Of a stretch of 64,000 nucleotides of DNA, positions 56,640-64,000 are shown one piece after another. Below the pieces are notes generated by a model. The model was not told where the DNA came from and did no database searches. It was given only the letters and a program-made list of their open reading frames with translations. Source of the DNA: Marinobacter pelagius (GTDB lineage: Bacteria > Pseudomonadota > Gammaproteobacteria > Pseudomonadales > Oleiphilaceae); contig NZ_FOUR01000008.1 in NCBI RefSeq assembly GCF_900114925.1, forward strand, positions 1 to 64,000, given 5' to 3'. Made by a program: the position numbers and the translations under genes. Each line of letters starts with the position of its first letter. The stretch's first letter is position 1.

Positions 56640-57713
56640 ATGCGTCGTTTTCTGTTTTTCGTTAATCAGCCCTATTCCTACTCGATTCTTCGGCCACTAC
56701 AGGACGAGATAAGGCGTCGTGGCCATGAGTCTGCCTGGTTCGTCGCCGGGTGTACTACTGATCCTCTCAGACCTGATGAGCGACATCTGAAAACCGTCCA
56801 GGAGGTAATGGAGTACAAGGCGGATGCCACGTTCGTGCCGGGCGATTGGGTGCCGTACTTTTTCCCCGGAATCAAGGTCGAGGTTTTCCATGGCATGGCC
56901 AGGAACAAACGTGGGCACAGCAGTGAGGACGAGAGCGATCATTACCGGATACGTGGCTGGTTTGACCTCTACTGTACCCACGCAGAGAAGGATACCGCCA
57001 AATTCCGGGAGCTGGCAGATAAGTATCGGCACTTTGCAGTAGCCCATACTGGTTGGCCCAAACTGGATCCGCTGTTGTCCGCGGCTGTCCAGGGTCCCCG
57101 AGTAAGACAGTCCGGCGAACTACCGGTTGTTTTTTATGCTTCAACATTCAGCCGCTCTGTGACTTCAGCGCCGGATCTGGTGGAAAAGATCGGTGAGCTT
57201 TCGCGCAGTGGGCGTTGGAACTTTATCGTGACCCTGCATCCGAAAATGGATCCGGAAGTTGTGGAGCGGTACCGGCAGCTGGCAGGAGAAAATCTGAGAT
57301 TTGTTGAAAGTGATGAGGATTTGCTGCCGATATTGCCAGAGGCAGATGTCATGCTTTGTGACACTTCTTCCATCATGTTCGAATTCATGTTCCTCGACCG
57401 CCCCGTAGTGACGTTCAGGACCAAAATGCCTGGCCCCTACCTGATCGACGTGGACCGGGTAGACGACGTTGAAGCGGCACTGGAAAAGGCGCTGACGTAT
57501 CCGGAAGACCTGATGGCGTCAACTCGCTCGCTCTGTGAGGAACTGCACAGTTACCGGGATGGCAGGTCCAGTTCTCGTGTATTGGATGCGGTAGAGGATT
57601 TCCTCGTGCACCAGCAGTCAGGGTTGGAACGAAAGCCAATGAATCTGGTTCGAAAGCTCAAGGTCAGGCGACGGTTGAGGAAGGAACTGAAAAAAATGCG
57701 AAGGAGTGAATGA
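56640..57713 (+). CDS. CDP-glycerol glycerophosphotransferase-like protein
   Basis: A 357-aa protein resembling the TagB/TagF family (PF04464 type). VEVFHGMARNKRGHSSEDES has the conserved HG motif, TGWPKLDPL is the G-x-P-R/K-x-D-like turn, FYASTF and VTLHPKMDPE follow, and EADVMLCDTSSIMFEFMFLDRPVVTF is the C-terminal donor-site signature. The family transfers glycerol- or ribitol-phosphate from CDP donors. Its place between LPS-core genes suggests a phosphoglycerol decoration (inference). It starts directly after the previous stop. Confidence 0.8.
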   Translation: MRRFLFFVNQPYSYSILRPLQDEIRRRGHESAWFVAGCTTDPLRPDERHLKTVQEVMEYKADATFVPGDWVPYFFPGIKVEVFHGMARNKRGHSSEDESDHYRIRGWFDLYCTHAEKDTAKFRELADKYRHFAVAHTGWPKLDPLLSAAVQGPRVRQSGELPVVFYASTFSRSVTSAPDLVEKIGELSRSGRWNFIVTLHPKMDPEVVERYRQLAGENLRFVESDEDLLPILPEADVMLCDTSSIMFEFMFLDRPVVTFRTKMPGPYLIDVDRVDDVEAALEKALTYPEDLMASTRSLCEELHSYRDGRSSSRVLDAVEDFLVHQQSGLERKPMNLVRKLKVRRRLRKELKKMRRSE

Positions 57714-58699
57714 ATCTGAACGTTTTCGTTGCCAGCACACCGTTGCAGCTTATCAGTTGTGCTGAAGCCCGTGCCCGATATGAATGTGAGGCCTCATCCT
57801 GTCTGTTGATTATCGCCAGGCCTGACAACAAGGTCACCGAAAACCAGATGGCTTTCCTGCTGGAAAGGTTGCGCCTCAACGATATCCAGACAATCTACTT
57901 GAAGAAAAGTACTTTCTATCTGCGCCTGAGATCTGCGTTCCGGAAACTGTCAGGCCACCGGATCGATCGATTGTTCATCGGGAATAAGTCCAGCTGGATT
58001 CACGAAGCTTTTTACCTGGGGCTGGCGTGGAAGCAGCTGATCTTCGTTGACGATGGCCTTGCAACGGTCAGGTACTACCATGCAATTCATAGTGAGGGTC
58101 TCGCCTCCAGGATCACCGAAGGCAAGCGGAGGCTGCTGGCAAGGCTCGGAGTTGATCTGCAGGGCATTGTTCCTGACAGGGTAAGTTTCTTCACCTGTTT
58201 TCCTCTGGAGAGCTCCGGCAAAGTGGATGTTGAGACTCACGATTTCCCTGTATTTCGTCAGATCTTCCCGCCGCGAACGGAGGGGAAGGAGGGAATCCCT
58301 CTCGTGGGATTTATTGGTCAGCCGTTCGGGGGGGGAGACCGTTTAAAGCAAATGCGATCTCAGCTGGCTCATGTGGTCGAACGGCACCCGGATGCTCGGA
58401 TTGTCTATTTTATGCACCGTAAAGAGCGGCGCCGGGAGCTGGAACAAACTTTGGCGGAATTTCCTGTTGAGCTGAGATCTTCTCCTCGTTGGCCCATTGA
58501 AGTTGAGGTGTCGCTGTCCCGGGAGCCATACATAGCCTTCTACAGTTTCACTTCGACAGCCCTGTTTACGCTAAAGAAGATTTTTCCGGAGCTCTCCGTC
58601 TATCAGATCGATGATGCGGTTCTTGCGGCAAAACTCCCGTTTTACAGTGAGATCCAGAGCATGTTTCAGGGCATAGGGGTAGAGACAACCCGGCTCTGA
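57710..58699 (+). CDS. GT52/GT38-like glycosyltransferase (sialyltransferase fold)
   Basis: A 329-aa protein beginning MNLNVFVASTPLQLISCAEARARY, with IFVDDGLATVRYYHAIHSEG in the middle and YIAFYSFTSTALFTLKKIFPELSVYQID near the C-terminus. These three points parallel lipooligosaccharide sialyltransferases of family GT52 (x-TPLQxxx-A start, FDDG motif, FFSxxxLT-xKxFP-xVxVY). Actual donor sugar is unknown; no CMP-sialic acid pathway genes are in the window. It overlaps the previous gene by 4 nt and is convergent with the ligase fusion (24-nt gap). Confidence 0.6.
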   Translation: MNLNVFVASTPLQLISCAEARARYECEASSCLLIIARPDNKVTENQMAFLLERLRLNDIQTIYLKKSTFYLRLRSAFRKLSGHRIDRLFIGNKSSWIHEAFYLGLAWKQLIFVDDGLATVRYYHAIHSEGLASRITEGKRRLLARLGVDLQGIVPDRVSFFTCFPLESSGKVDVETHDFPVFRQIFPPRTEGKEGIPLVGFIGQPFGGGDRLKQMRSQLAHVVERHPDARIVYFMHRKERRRELEQTLAEFPVELRSSPRWPIEVEVSLSREPYIAFYSFTSTALFTLKKIFPELSVYQIDDAVLAAKLPFYSEIQSMFQGIGVETTRL

Positions 58700-58715
58700 A
58701 GCCGGGGTTGGTTTT
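58687..58715 (+). terminator. Hairpin terminator spanning the stop codon of the GT52-like gene
   Basis: AACCCGGCT (58687-58695) can pair with AGCCGGGGTT (58700-58709) with one bulged base. The 4-nt loop CTGA contains the stop codon (58697-58699), and GGTTTT follows. Confidence 0.5.
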
Positions 58716-58723
58716 CGCAGTCG

Positions 58724-60754
58724 CTATTCGGTGTTCCGGTTGTCTTGCGTCGGGCGACCTAATGTCCACAACCCTGCATATTTGTTGAAGGTCACCTGGG
58801 CATAGGTGACCGCCGTCAGGTAGCCGACCGCACCATCCAGAAAGCCGAACCGGATGAAATAGACCTGGATAAAGGTCATCAACCCGCGCAAGGTGGGATA
58901 GATCATGGTGCGGGTTTTCTTTCCTCTTCGATGTTTCTCTTGTGAACCGAGCCAGGCGTACTTTGCGCTCTTTTCCAGGGAATGGCCAAAATCCCGGTGG
59001 GTGTAATGGGTCAGCCGTCCTCTTAGCGTTCTGATCTTACGACCTTCCGGAATCAGGATTCGTTCGTGAACGAGGGCATCGGAGAAACGCACTCCCTCGC
59101 GACGAAACAGGCGCAAAGGTGCTCGCCCGCTGCGACCGAAATCCAGTCGTTTGCCATAGATGGTTACGGCCCAGGGCAGTTTGTAGGCGTCCGCATCGGG
59201 ATCGGCAAGATGATGGTTGATTTCCCGGGCAAGCTCGGGTGTGATCCGCTCGTCCGCATCCAGGGAAAGTACCCAGTCGCCAGTTGCCTTCTCCAGGGCC
59301 CGCTGCTTCTGGATTCCGAAACCGGGCCAGTCGGTAACTTCGACAATATCGGCGTACTGTCTGGCAATCTCCGCTGTCCGGTCACTGCTGCCACTGTCAA
59401 GAACAATGATCTCATCAGCCACCAGGCGGGCGGATTGCAGGCAGTCAGCTATATGGTCTTCCTCGTTCTTGGCGATGACGGTAGCAGAAACCCGGACCTT
59501 GCGTTCCCGGTAGCAGGAGGCTCTGAGTTCCGTAAAGAGTGCCGAAGCCAGCCCGGCCATGACCAGCAGATAGAAGGTCAGGAAAAGGCTGCGATCGAAT
59601 GTTGCCTCCGTCAGACCGTACACCAGATATCCTGTAGCCACCATGGAGCCTGCAACTGCAATATGAGCGGTAGGCGCATGCTTGTTGAAGATGTGACGCG
59701 AAAATACTGAAAGTGGAATGAAGATCAGGAAAGCCCAGCTCAGGATGCCCGGTATTCCACTGGTTGCCGCGTTATTGAGGAAATCATTGTGTGCATGTCC
59801 CGTGCAGCAGTCGCCAATTTTCCTGGGCACTTCTCCTGCGGTAACGGCTTCCTCGACTCCCCGGGTATAGCCGCCGAGTCCGGAGCCTGTGAGAGGTGAT
59901 TCGAGGAAAAGATCCCATGCCAGTCCCCACACCTCGATGCGGACATCCATGGATGTATCAAGTTTTCCACCTTCCAGGAGGTGCTCGACAGACCGGGACA
60001 TCCGGTCACTGTTGGCTATAGTCGCAACAACGATAACCAGGATTGCTATTGCACCGGCAATCCGGAGCTTTCTGGAGATCAGAGGCAGCAGCAGGAGTAG
60101 CAGGGCCGGCAGGGCCACCAGGTTGCTTCGTGTTTCCGAAAACATTGATACGATCACAGCGGTCACGCCGACTATGCACATTAAGGTCGCCGGTAGCGGC
60201 CGCTTGCTTCGGACAAAGAACAGTCCCCCGGTCACTGTGAGCATGCCCCCGAGCAGGGCGATGTTGCCAAAGCTGATGGGATTGATGCCTCCGCCGAACC
60301 GGGTGTTGAGAAGCTTGTCCCAGGCGCCGCTCCGTGCGGCAAGGGCCATCAGGAACACAATGATCACGGACGCGGAAATCAATGCGAGACCGGTGAAGAT
60401 GCCGCGGGCCCTGATCCCGGAGTAGGTGAGGGCAATAATCAATGGCCAGAACAGGATTAGCCGGGCGTGCGTACCAAGGTTTTTTCCGCCTTCATAGGTG
60501 AATCCCTCTAATGCCCATGAGCAGAAACTCACCAGGACGAAAAACCAGAAGGCGAAATGCATCAGCCTGAGTTCTTTCGGAACTACCCACCCGGACTGGT
60601 TCAGGGATTTGCGAAAGATCAGTGTGATACCCGCGATGGCGAGTAATGCAGTGGCACCCGCCAGGATACTAGAAGAAAACAGGGCACCGCCCAGACCTGT
60701 CATGAACAGTAGGGGCAGGAGGGCATGGGGTAGGTGCATCATACGGGGTTCCAT
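58724..60754 (-). CDS. O-antigen ligase fused to a WaaE-like GT2 glycosyltransferase
   Basis: A single 676-aa frame. Residues 1 to about 415 are a polytopic Wzy_C/WaaL-type membrane region with SETRSN (206-211) and the periplasmic HAHNDFLNNAATSGIPG loop (320 on). Residues 423-676 form a family 2 glycosyltransferase close to WaaE/KdtX: SATVIAKNEEDHIADCLQSA, LDSGSSDRT, metal site SLDADE near 497-502. WaaE adds a beta-glucose to heptose I; WaaL attaches O-antigen. The ATG overlaps the upstream stop by one base. Confidence 0.85.
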   Translation of the reverse strand: MEPRMMHLPHALLPLLFMTGLGGALFSSSILAGATALLAIAGITLIFRKSLNQSGWVVPKELRLMHFAFWFFVLVSFCSWALEGFTYEGGKNLGTHARLILFWPLIIALTYSGIRARGIFTGLALISASVIIVFLMALAARSGAWDKLLNTRFGGGINPISFGNIALLGGMLTVTGGLFFVRSKRPLPATLMCIVGVTAVIVSMFSETRSNLVALPALLLLLLPLISRKLRIAGAIAILVIVVATIANSDRMSRSVEHLLEGGKLDTSMDVRIEVWGLAWDLFLESPLTGSGLGGYTRGVEEAVTAGEVPRKIGDCCTGHAHNDFLNNAATSGIPGILSWAFLIFIPLSVFSRHIFNKHAPTAHIAVAGSMVATGYLVYGLTEATFDRSLFLTFYLLVMAGLASALFTELRASCYRERKVRVSATVIAKNEEDHIADCLQSARLVADEIIVLDSGSSDRTAEIARQYADIVEVTDWPGFGIQKQRALEKATGDWVLSLDADERITPELAREINHHLADPDADAYKLPWAVTIYGKRLDFGRSGRAPLRLFRREGVRFSDALVHERILIPEGRKIRTLRGRLTHYTHRDFGHSLEKSAKYAWLGSQEKHRRGKKTRTMIYPTLRGLMTFIQVYFIRFGFLDGAVGYLTAVTYAQVTFNKYAGLWTLGRPTQDNRNTE

Positions 60755-62613
60755 CAGTTTTTGTTAAATCTGGCCAGTTCTTGGAGCACACTCTGTACCA
60801 GCACGGCGGATGCCGGGAATGAGGCCTTTGGCTCAAGGTTCTTGTCAAGGATATCGACGTTGCCAGCCGGGTCGGTTACGACGATCGTATCGTCTATCAG
60901 CAGGGCGTGACTCATGTAACTGTGAGCAATTGTCCAGTGCCGGCTGTTTTCCGCGAAAAGGCCGAAGTCTGAAGCAAGGTTTTCAGCGGGAGTTTCTGAA
61001 CATCCCAGCACCGATCTCAGTAGCGTTGGGGCAATGTCAAAGTGAACGGTATCCCGGTATATTTCCGCAGGCTCCCTTCCGGGCCAGTGAATGATCAGGG
61101 GGACCCTGAGCTGGTAATCGGAAAAGTTGCTCCCGTGGCCCCAGTAATTCTTGCCATTCTCGTTGAATTCCTTGCCGTGGTCAGCGGTTATCAGAACGAT
61201 GGTGTTGTCCAGCAGTGAGCGTTGCCGGAGATCCTCCAGAACCTGATCGATAAGATGATCCGTATATCGGACAGTGGTCTTGTATACATTAAAGTAGGGT
61301 TCGGGATCAAAGTCGTTATCGAGCTCCAGTACATTGACCGGATCCCAGAACGGTTCAACTCTCGGAAAATCGGGAGGTGGTGAGAATGAATGGGGACTGT
61401 CGTAGAACAGAAAACCGAAAAATGGCTGGTTCCGCTGCTCTTGCTGCCACTCTTCCATGGAAGCTAACCAGTCGTCCGTGATTTGTGCATCTCTTTCCCA
61501 CGCACTGCTACCGGGGGTTTGTAGTCTCAGATTCTCGACCGAGGAGAATACATTGCGGTCAAAAGCAGGGCTTACCAGCGTGGTAGAACTCAAGATCCGG
61601 AGCACATACCCGAGCTCCTGAATGCGCTGGATCAATAGCGGGGGAGTATGGGTTGAGGAAAACAGATCCCAATAACTGGCCGGTAAGCCATAGAACAACG
61701 TGAAAATGCCCGGTTTGGTGGCATTTCCATTGCTCCGGTGGTTATGAAATACGAGTGAGGACTTTGCAAGGCGGCTCACAGCAGGCATCCATTGCTCATC
61801 CAGCATGTCCCAACGCAATGAATCCACTGCAATGATCAGGATGTTGGGTGGCGATTCCGGTGTTAAGCATGCCAGTGGATGCTTGGGGTAATCCGGCTTT
61901 TCAGCCCGGGAGCGCGCTCCCACCATTTCCTGGAGCTGCGCCTGCTCCCGGATCTTTTCTGGATCGATCAGGCCATTTTCCTTGAAGAAGCGCTTGGCCG
62001 TTGCCCCGTAGTACAGTGGTACATGCCGAGTAATAGTGGTGATCCGGGTGTCATAGTGAGCATCTGCCCAGGCGTGCCAGCCATGGGCGGTCATCTGGAA
62101 GGCCAGTGTGGTCGCGAATGCTGCTCCGAGCCACAGGAACCTCGGGTGCCAGTGCCATATTACCCAGGCAAGCACAATTTCTCCGATCAGTACGCCAGTG
62201 GCGACAAAACCTGCCTCAAGCCACGTTCGCCCGGAGAAATTGAAAACTTCCTGTCCCGCCTGTGCGGCCAGCTCCAGGACGAATCCGGACAGATGGAAGC
62301 GGTATTGGGCATAGACGGCTGTATCGAGGCTGAGCAGGCAGATGAGTATGGCTGCCCAAAAGCTTCCCAGCGTGATAAGGAGAGTTCGCCAGGGAGCAAA
62401 AGCGAGAAGGATCAGGGGCAGACCGAAGACCATTGCCAGCAGAAAGAACTGGCCGCCGTATAGGGTAAATACGTACGCGGTAGTATAACCGTCACTAACG
62501 GACATCCACCTCAGATAGTTCAACCCGATCACTGTCGCGATCAGGCCGTTTGCCAAGGTGAATGTCAGCGCCCAGTTGAGGCGCTGCTTGAGTGTCGGCC
62601 GGATGTTTCGCAT
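60754..62613 (-). CDS. PbgA/YejM-like sulfatase-fold inner-membrane protein
   Basis: A 619-aa protein with five predicted membrane helices (DUF3413) and a periplasmic alkaline-phosphatase/sulfatase domain, matching E. coli YejM (PbgA, LapC) in the linker (WADAHYDTRITTITRHVPLYYGATAKRFFKENGLIDPEK). YejM controls LpxC degradation through LapB and so sets LPS level. Unlike YejM, the metal residues look kept: Asp in AVDSLRWD (about 264), Thr in GNATKP (about 299), ITADHGKEF (about 478) and WGHGSNF. ATG 62613 is preferred; TTG 62640 is alternative. Confidence 0.82.
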   Translation of the reverse strand: MRNIRPTLKQRLNWALTFTLANGLIATVIGLNYLRWMSVSDGYTTAYVFTLYGGQFFLLAMVFGLPLILLAFAPWRTLLITLGSFWAAILICLLSLDTAVYAQYRFHLSGFVLELAAQAGQEVFNFSGRTWLEAGFVATGVLIGEIVLAWVIWHWHPRFLWLGAAFATTLAFQMTAHGWHAWADAHYDTRITTITRHVPLYYGATAKRFFKENGLIDPEKIREQAQLQEMVGARSRAEKPDYPKHPLACLTPESPPNILIIAVDSLRWDMLDEQWMPAVSRLAKSSLVFHNHRSNGNATKPGIFTLFYGLPASYWDLFSSTHTPPLLIQRIQELGYVLRILSSTTLVSPAFDRNVFSSVENLRLQTPGSSAWERDAQITDDWLASMEEWQQEQRNQPFFGFLFYDSPHSFSPPPDFPRVEPFWDPVNVLELDNDFDPEPYFNVYKTTVRYTDHLIDQVLEDLRQRSLLDNTIVLITADHGKEFNENGKNYWGHGSNFSDYQLRVPLIIHWPGREPAEIYRDTVHFDIAPTLLRSVLGCSETPAENLASDFGLFAENSRHWTIAHSYMSHALLIDDTIVVTDPAGNVDILDKNLEPKASFPASAVLVQSVLQELARFNKN

Positions 62614-62655
62614 CGTGGAGTTGGTGTTGAGCTGAATCAATCGGATGAAACAGGG

Positions 62656-63561
62656 CTAACAGACCCGGTCAGGGTTGTAGGGGTTGATTTCTCCAGGCGG
62701 GCGATGTCTCAGGCGCTTGTATTCCCACTGATACTGTTCCGGTGACAGGCGCACCACTTTTTCAACCGACTGGTTGAGAGCCGTGGCCGCAACCGCCGGG
62801 TTGTCATCACCCATCCCGGGTTCCGCCTCGGTAACGAGTATGCGGAAGCCCTCTCCGTCAGGGAGCCGCTCGGCATAGGTAACGAGAACATTGGCGTCGG
62901 TTTTCTGAATCAGCTTTCCCACGAGGGTCATGGTTTTGACCTCCATGCCAAAAAATGGCGCGAAGGCATTGGTTTTGCCCCGGGGAGACTGGTCAGGGAG
63001 GATGCCGGCCACGCCGCCCTCCTTGAGAATGGCCATCAGGCGGGTGAGCCCCCGGCGATCACCCCGTACCAGTTCAGAGCCCAATCTACCTCTTACCCGG
63101 ATCATGTAATCCTCGAATTCCGGTAGGTGCGGGGGGCTGTATAGCGCCGCCATTTTGTAACGGGAGGAGAAAAATAACCCTGCCAATTCCCAGTTGCCAA
63201 GATGAGGGGCCAGCAGGATCAGTCCCTTGCCAGAAGCCAGGGACTGGTCCACGAGTTCCAGTCCCCGGGTCTCCTTGATCAATCCAAGGCACTTCTCTAC
63301 CGGCCACTCCCACATCAGCGGGATTTCCAACAACGTCATACCCGTCTGGGCCATCGATTCTCTGGAAAGGCGGTGCTGTTCGTCCTCAGAAAGCTCCGGA
63401 AGACAGATAGCAATGTTGGTATCAGTCACTTTTCTGGATTTTGTCGGCAGTACCCAGGCAATCAAGCCCACCAGCCGCCCCAGCTTCTGCGCCATGCCAA
63501 GGGGCATTGAGCCAACTATGCGAAGCAGCCCCGCAATCAGAAAGTACTTCAGCTTGCTCAT
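62656..63561 (-). CDS. LpxL/HtrB-family lipid A acyltransferase
   Basis: A 301-aa inner-membrane acyltransferase that adds a secondary acyl chain to Kdo-lipid A. It has an N-terminal anchor ([20 protein letters not shown]), the catalytic H-x4-E motif in [37 protein letters not shown], and the C-terminal [15 protein letters not shown]. Whether lauroyl- or myristoyl-type cannot be told. The ATG overlaps the manC stop by 4 nt. Confidence 0.9.
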   Translation of the reverse strand: MSKLKYFLIAGLLRIVGSMPLGMAQKLGRLVGLIAWVLPTKSRKVTDTNIAICLPELSEDEQHRLSRESMAQTGMTLLEIPLMWEWPVEKCLGLIKETRGLELVDQSLASGKGLILLAPHLGNWELAGLFFSSRYKMAALYSPPHLPEFEDYMIRVRGRLGSELVRGDRRGLTRLMAILKEGGVAGILPDQSPRGKTNAFAPFFGMEVKTMTLVGKLIQKTDANVLVTYAERLPDGEGFRILVTEAEPGMGDDNPAVAATALNQSVEKVVRLSPEQYQWEYKRLRHRPPGEINPYNPDRVC

Positions 63562-64000
63562 GTTCTGCCGTACAGGTCCTCGAATCGAACAATATCGTCT
63601 TCGCCCAGATAGGAGCCCGACTGGACCTCAATCAGTTCAAGATCGATCACTCCGGGGTTCTCCAGCGAGTGGACCTGGCCCACGGGGATGTAGGTGGACT
63701 GGTTCTCAGTCACCAGGTAGGTTTTTTCCCCGTTGGTCACCTGGGCAGTGCCGCTTACCACGATCCAGTGCTCGGCGCGGTGATGGTGCATCTGTACCGA
63801 CAGTTTGGCGCCGGGCTTTACGGTAATCCGTTTGACCTGGTATCGCTTGCCGCTGTCGATGGAATCATAAACACCCCATGGGCGATACACTTCCCGGTGA
63901 TTCATATGCTCGTGGCGACCGTCGTTGCGGATGGTCTCCACAACCTTCTTCACGTCCTGAACCTTGTCCTTGTGGGCCACCAGTAACGCATCCTTGGTTT
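63558..64000 (-). CDS. Mannose-1-phosphate guanylyltransferase/mannose-6-phosphate isomerase, C-terminal part
   Basis: Only the last 146 residues are inside the window; the frame stays open to the edge ([21 protein letters not shown]). The visible part is the type II phosphomannose isomerase cupin: [40 protein letters not shown] with the metal-binding His cluster, and [17 protein letters not shown]. The whole enzyme (ManC/AlgA/WbpW) makes GDP-mannose for surface polysaccharide. It heads the visible - strand operon with the acyltransferase. Confidence 0.92.
   Translation of the reverse strand, partial: TKDALLVAHKDKVQDVKKVVETIRNDGRHEHMNHREVYRPWGVYDSIDSGKRYQVKRITVKPGAKLSVQMHHHRAEHWIVVSGTAQVTNGEKTYLVTENQSTYIPVGQVHSLENPGVIDLELIEVQSGSYLGEDDIVRFEDLYGRT

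Overview
The window looks like chromosome of a marine gammaproteobacterium close to Marinobacter. This is inferred from gene content and order (tuf/S10/spc/alpha ribosomal operons, then uvrA-MFS-ssb, then a complete MSHA pilus operon, then ntrC/ntrB/glnA, typA, glnE, ilvE and an LPS-core region) and from the protein sequences; no database search was possible. The DNA is GC-rich with a gammaproteobacterial style of compact operons and many 1-4 nt gene overlaps. No tRNA, rRNA, CRISPR array, IS transposase or prophage was seen.

Layout. 1-14240: the 3' end of tuf, then S10 (rpsJ-rpsQ), spc (rplN-rpmJ) and alpha (rpsM-rplQ) gene sets on the + strand, with good sigma70 promoters before rpsJ and rpsM. 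14241-19455: uvrA (-), a YajR-like MFS transporter and ssb. 19676-36398: a 17-gene MSHA type IV pilus operon (mshI, pilN-like, J, K, L, M, N, E, G, F, B, two mshA-like major pilins, C, D, O, P, Q). 36652-41531 (-): glnA, a small DUF4124 envelope protein, ntrB and ntrC, with sigma54 promoters and NtrC dyads before glnA and ntrB. 41947-53490: typA, proline iminopeptidase, dtd, a porin behind a Pho-box-like site, a CYTH triphosphatase, a K+ channel, glnE, ilvE and a DUF6165 gene. 53569-64000: an LPS/surface-glycan region with a GT9 heptosyltransferase, a four-gene + strand operon (Kdo kinase, GT4, CDP-glycerol phosphotransferase-like, GT52-like) and a - strand operon (manC/algA, LpxL-type acyltransferase, PbgA/YejM-like protein, and an O-antigen ligase fused to a WaaE-like GT2).

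How the parts fit together. GlnA, its adenylyltransferase GlnE and the NtrB/NtrC two-component system lie within 16 kb, and the cis sites suggest NtrC control of glnA and of ntrBC. The pilus operon carries an ATPase with a c-di-GMP-binding MshEN domain. The last 10 kb builds and modifies lipid A, inner core and O-antigen.

The most notable unexplained structure is a family of 30-bp palindromes, 11 copies in four clusters, always at gene 3' ends. One position in the left arm covaries with its partner in the right arm in all 11 copies. Several copies are flanked by A or T runs that would make them terminators, and one copy encodes the C-terminal tail of the heptosyltransferase. Other points of interest are the ligase-glycosyltransferase fusion, a PbgA homologue that keeps sulfatase-type active-site residues, a DTD with a changed SQxTL motif, and the phosphoglycerol/sialyl-type glycan operon.
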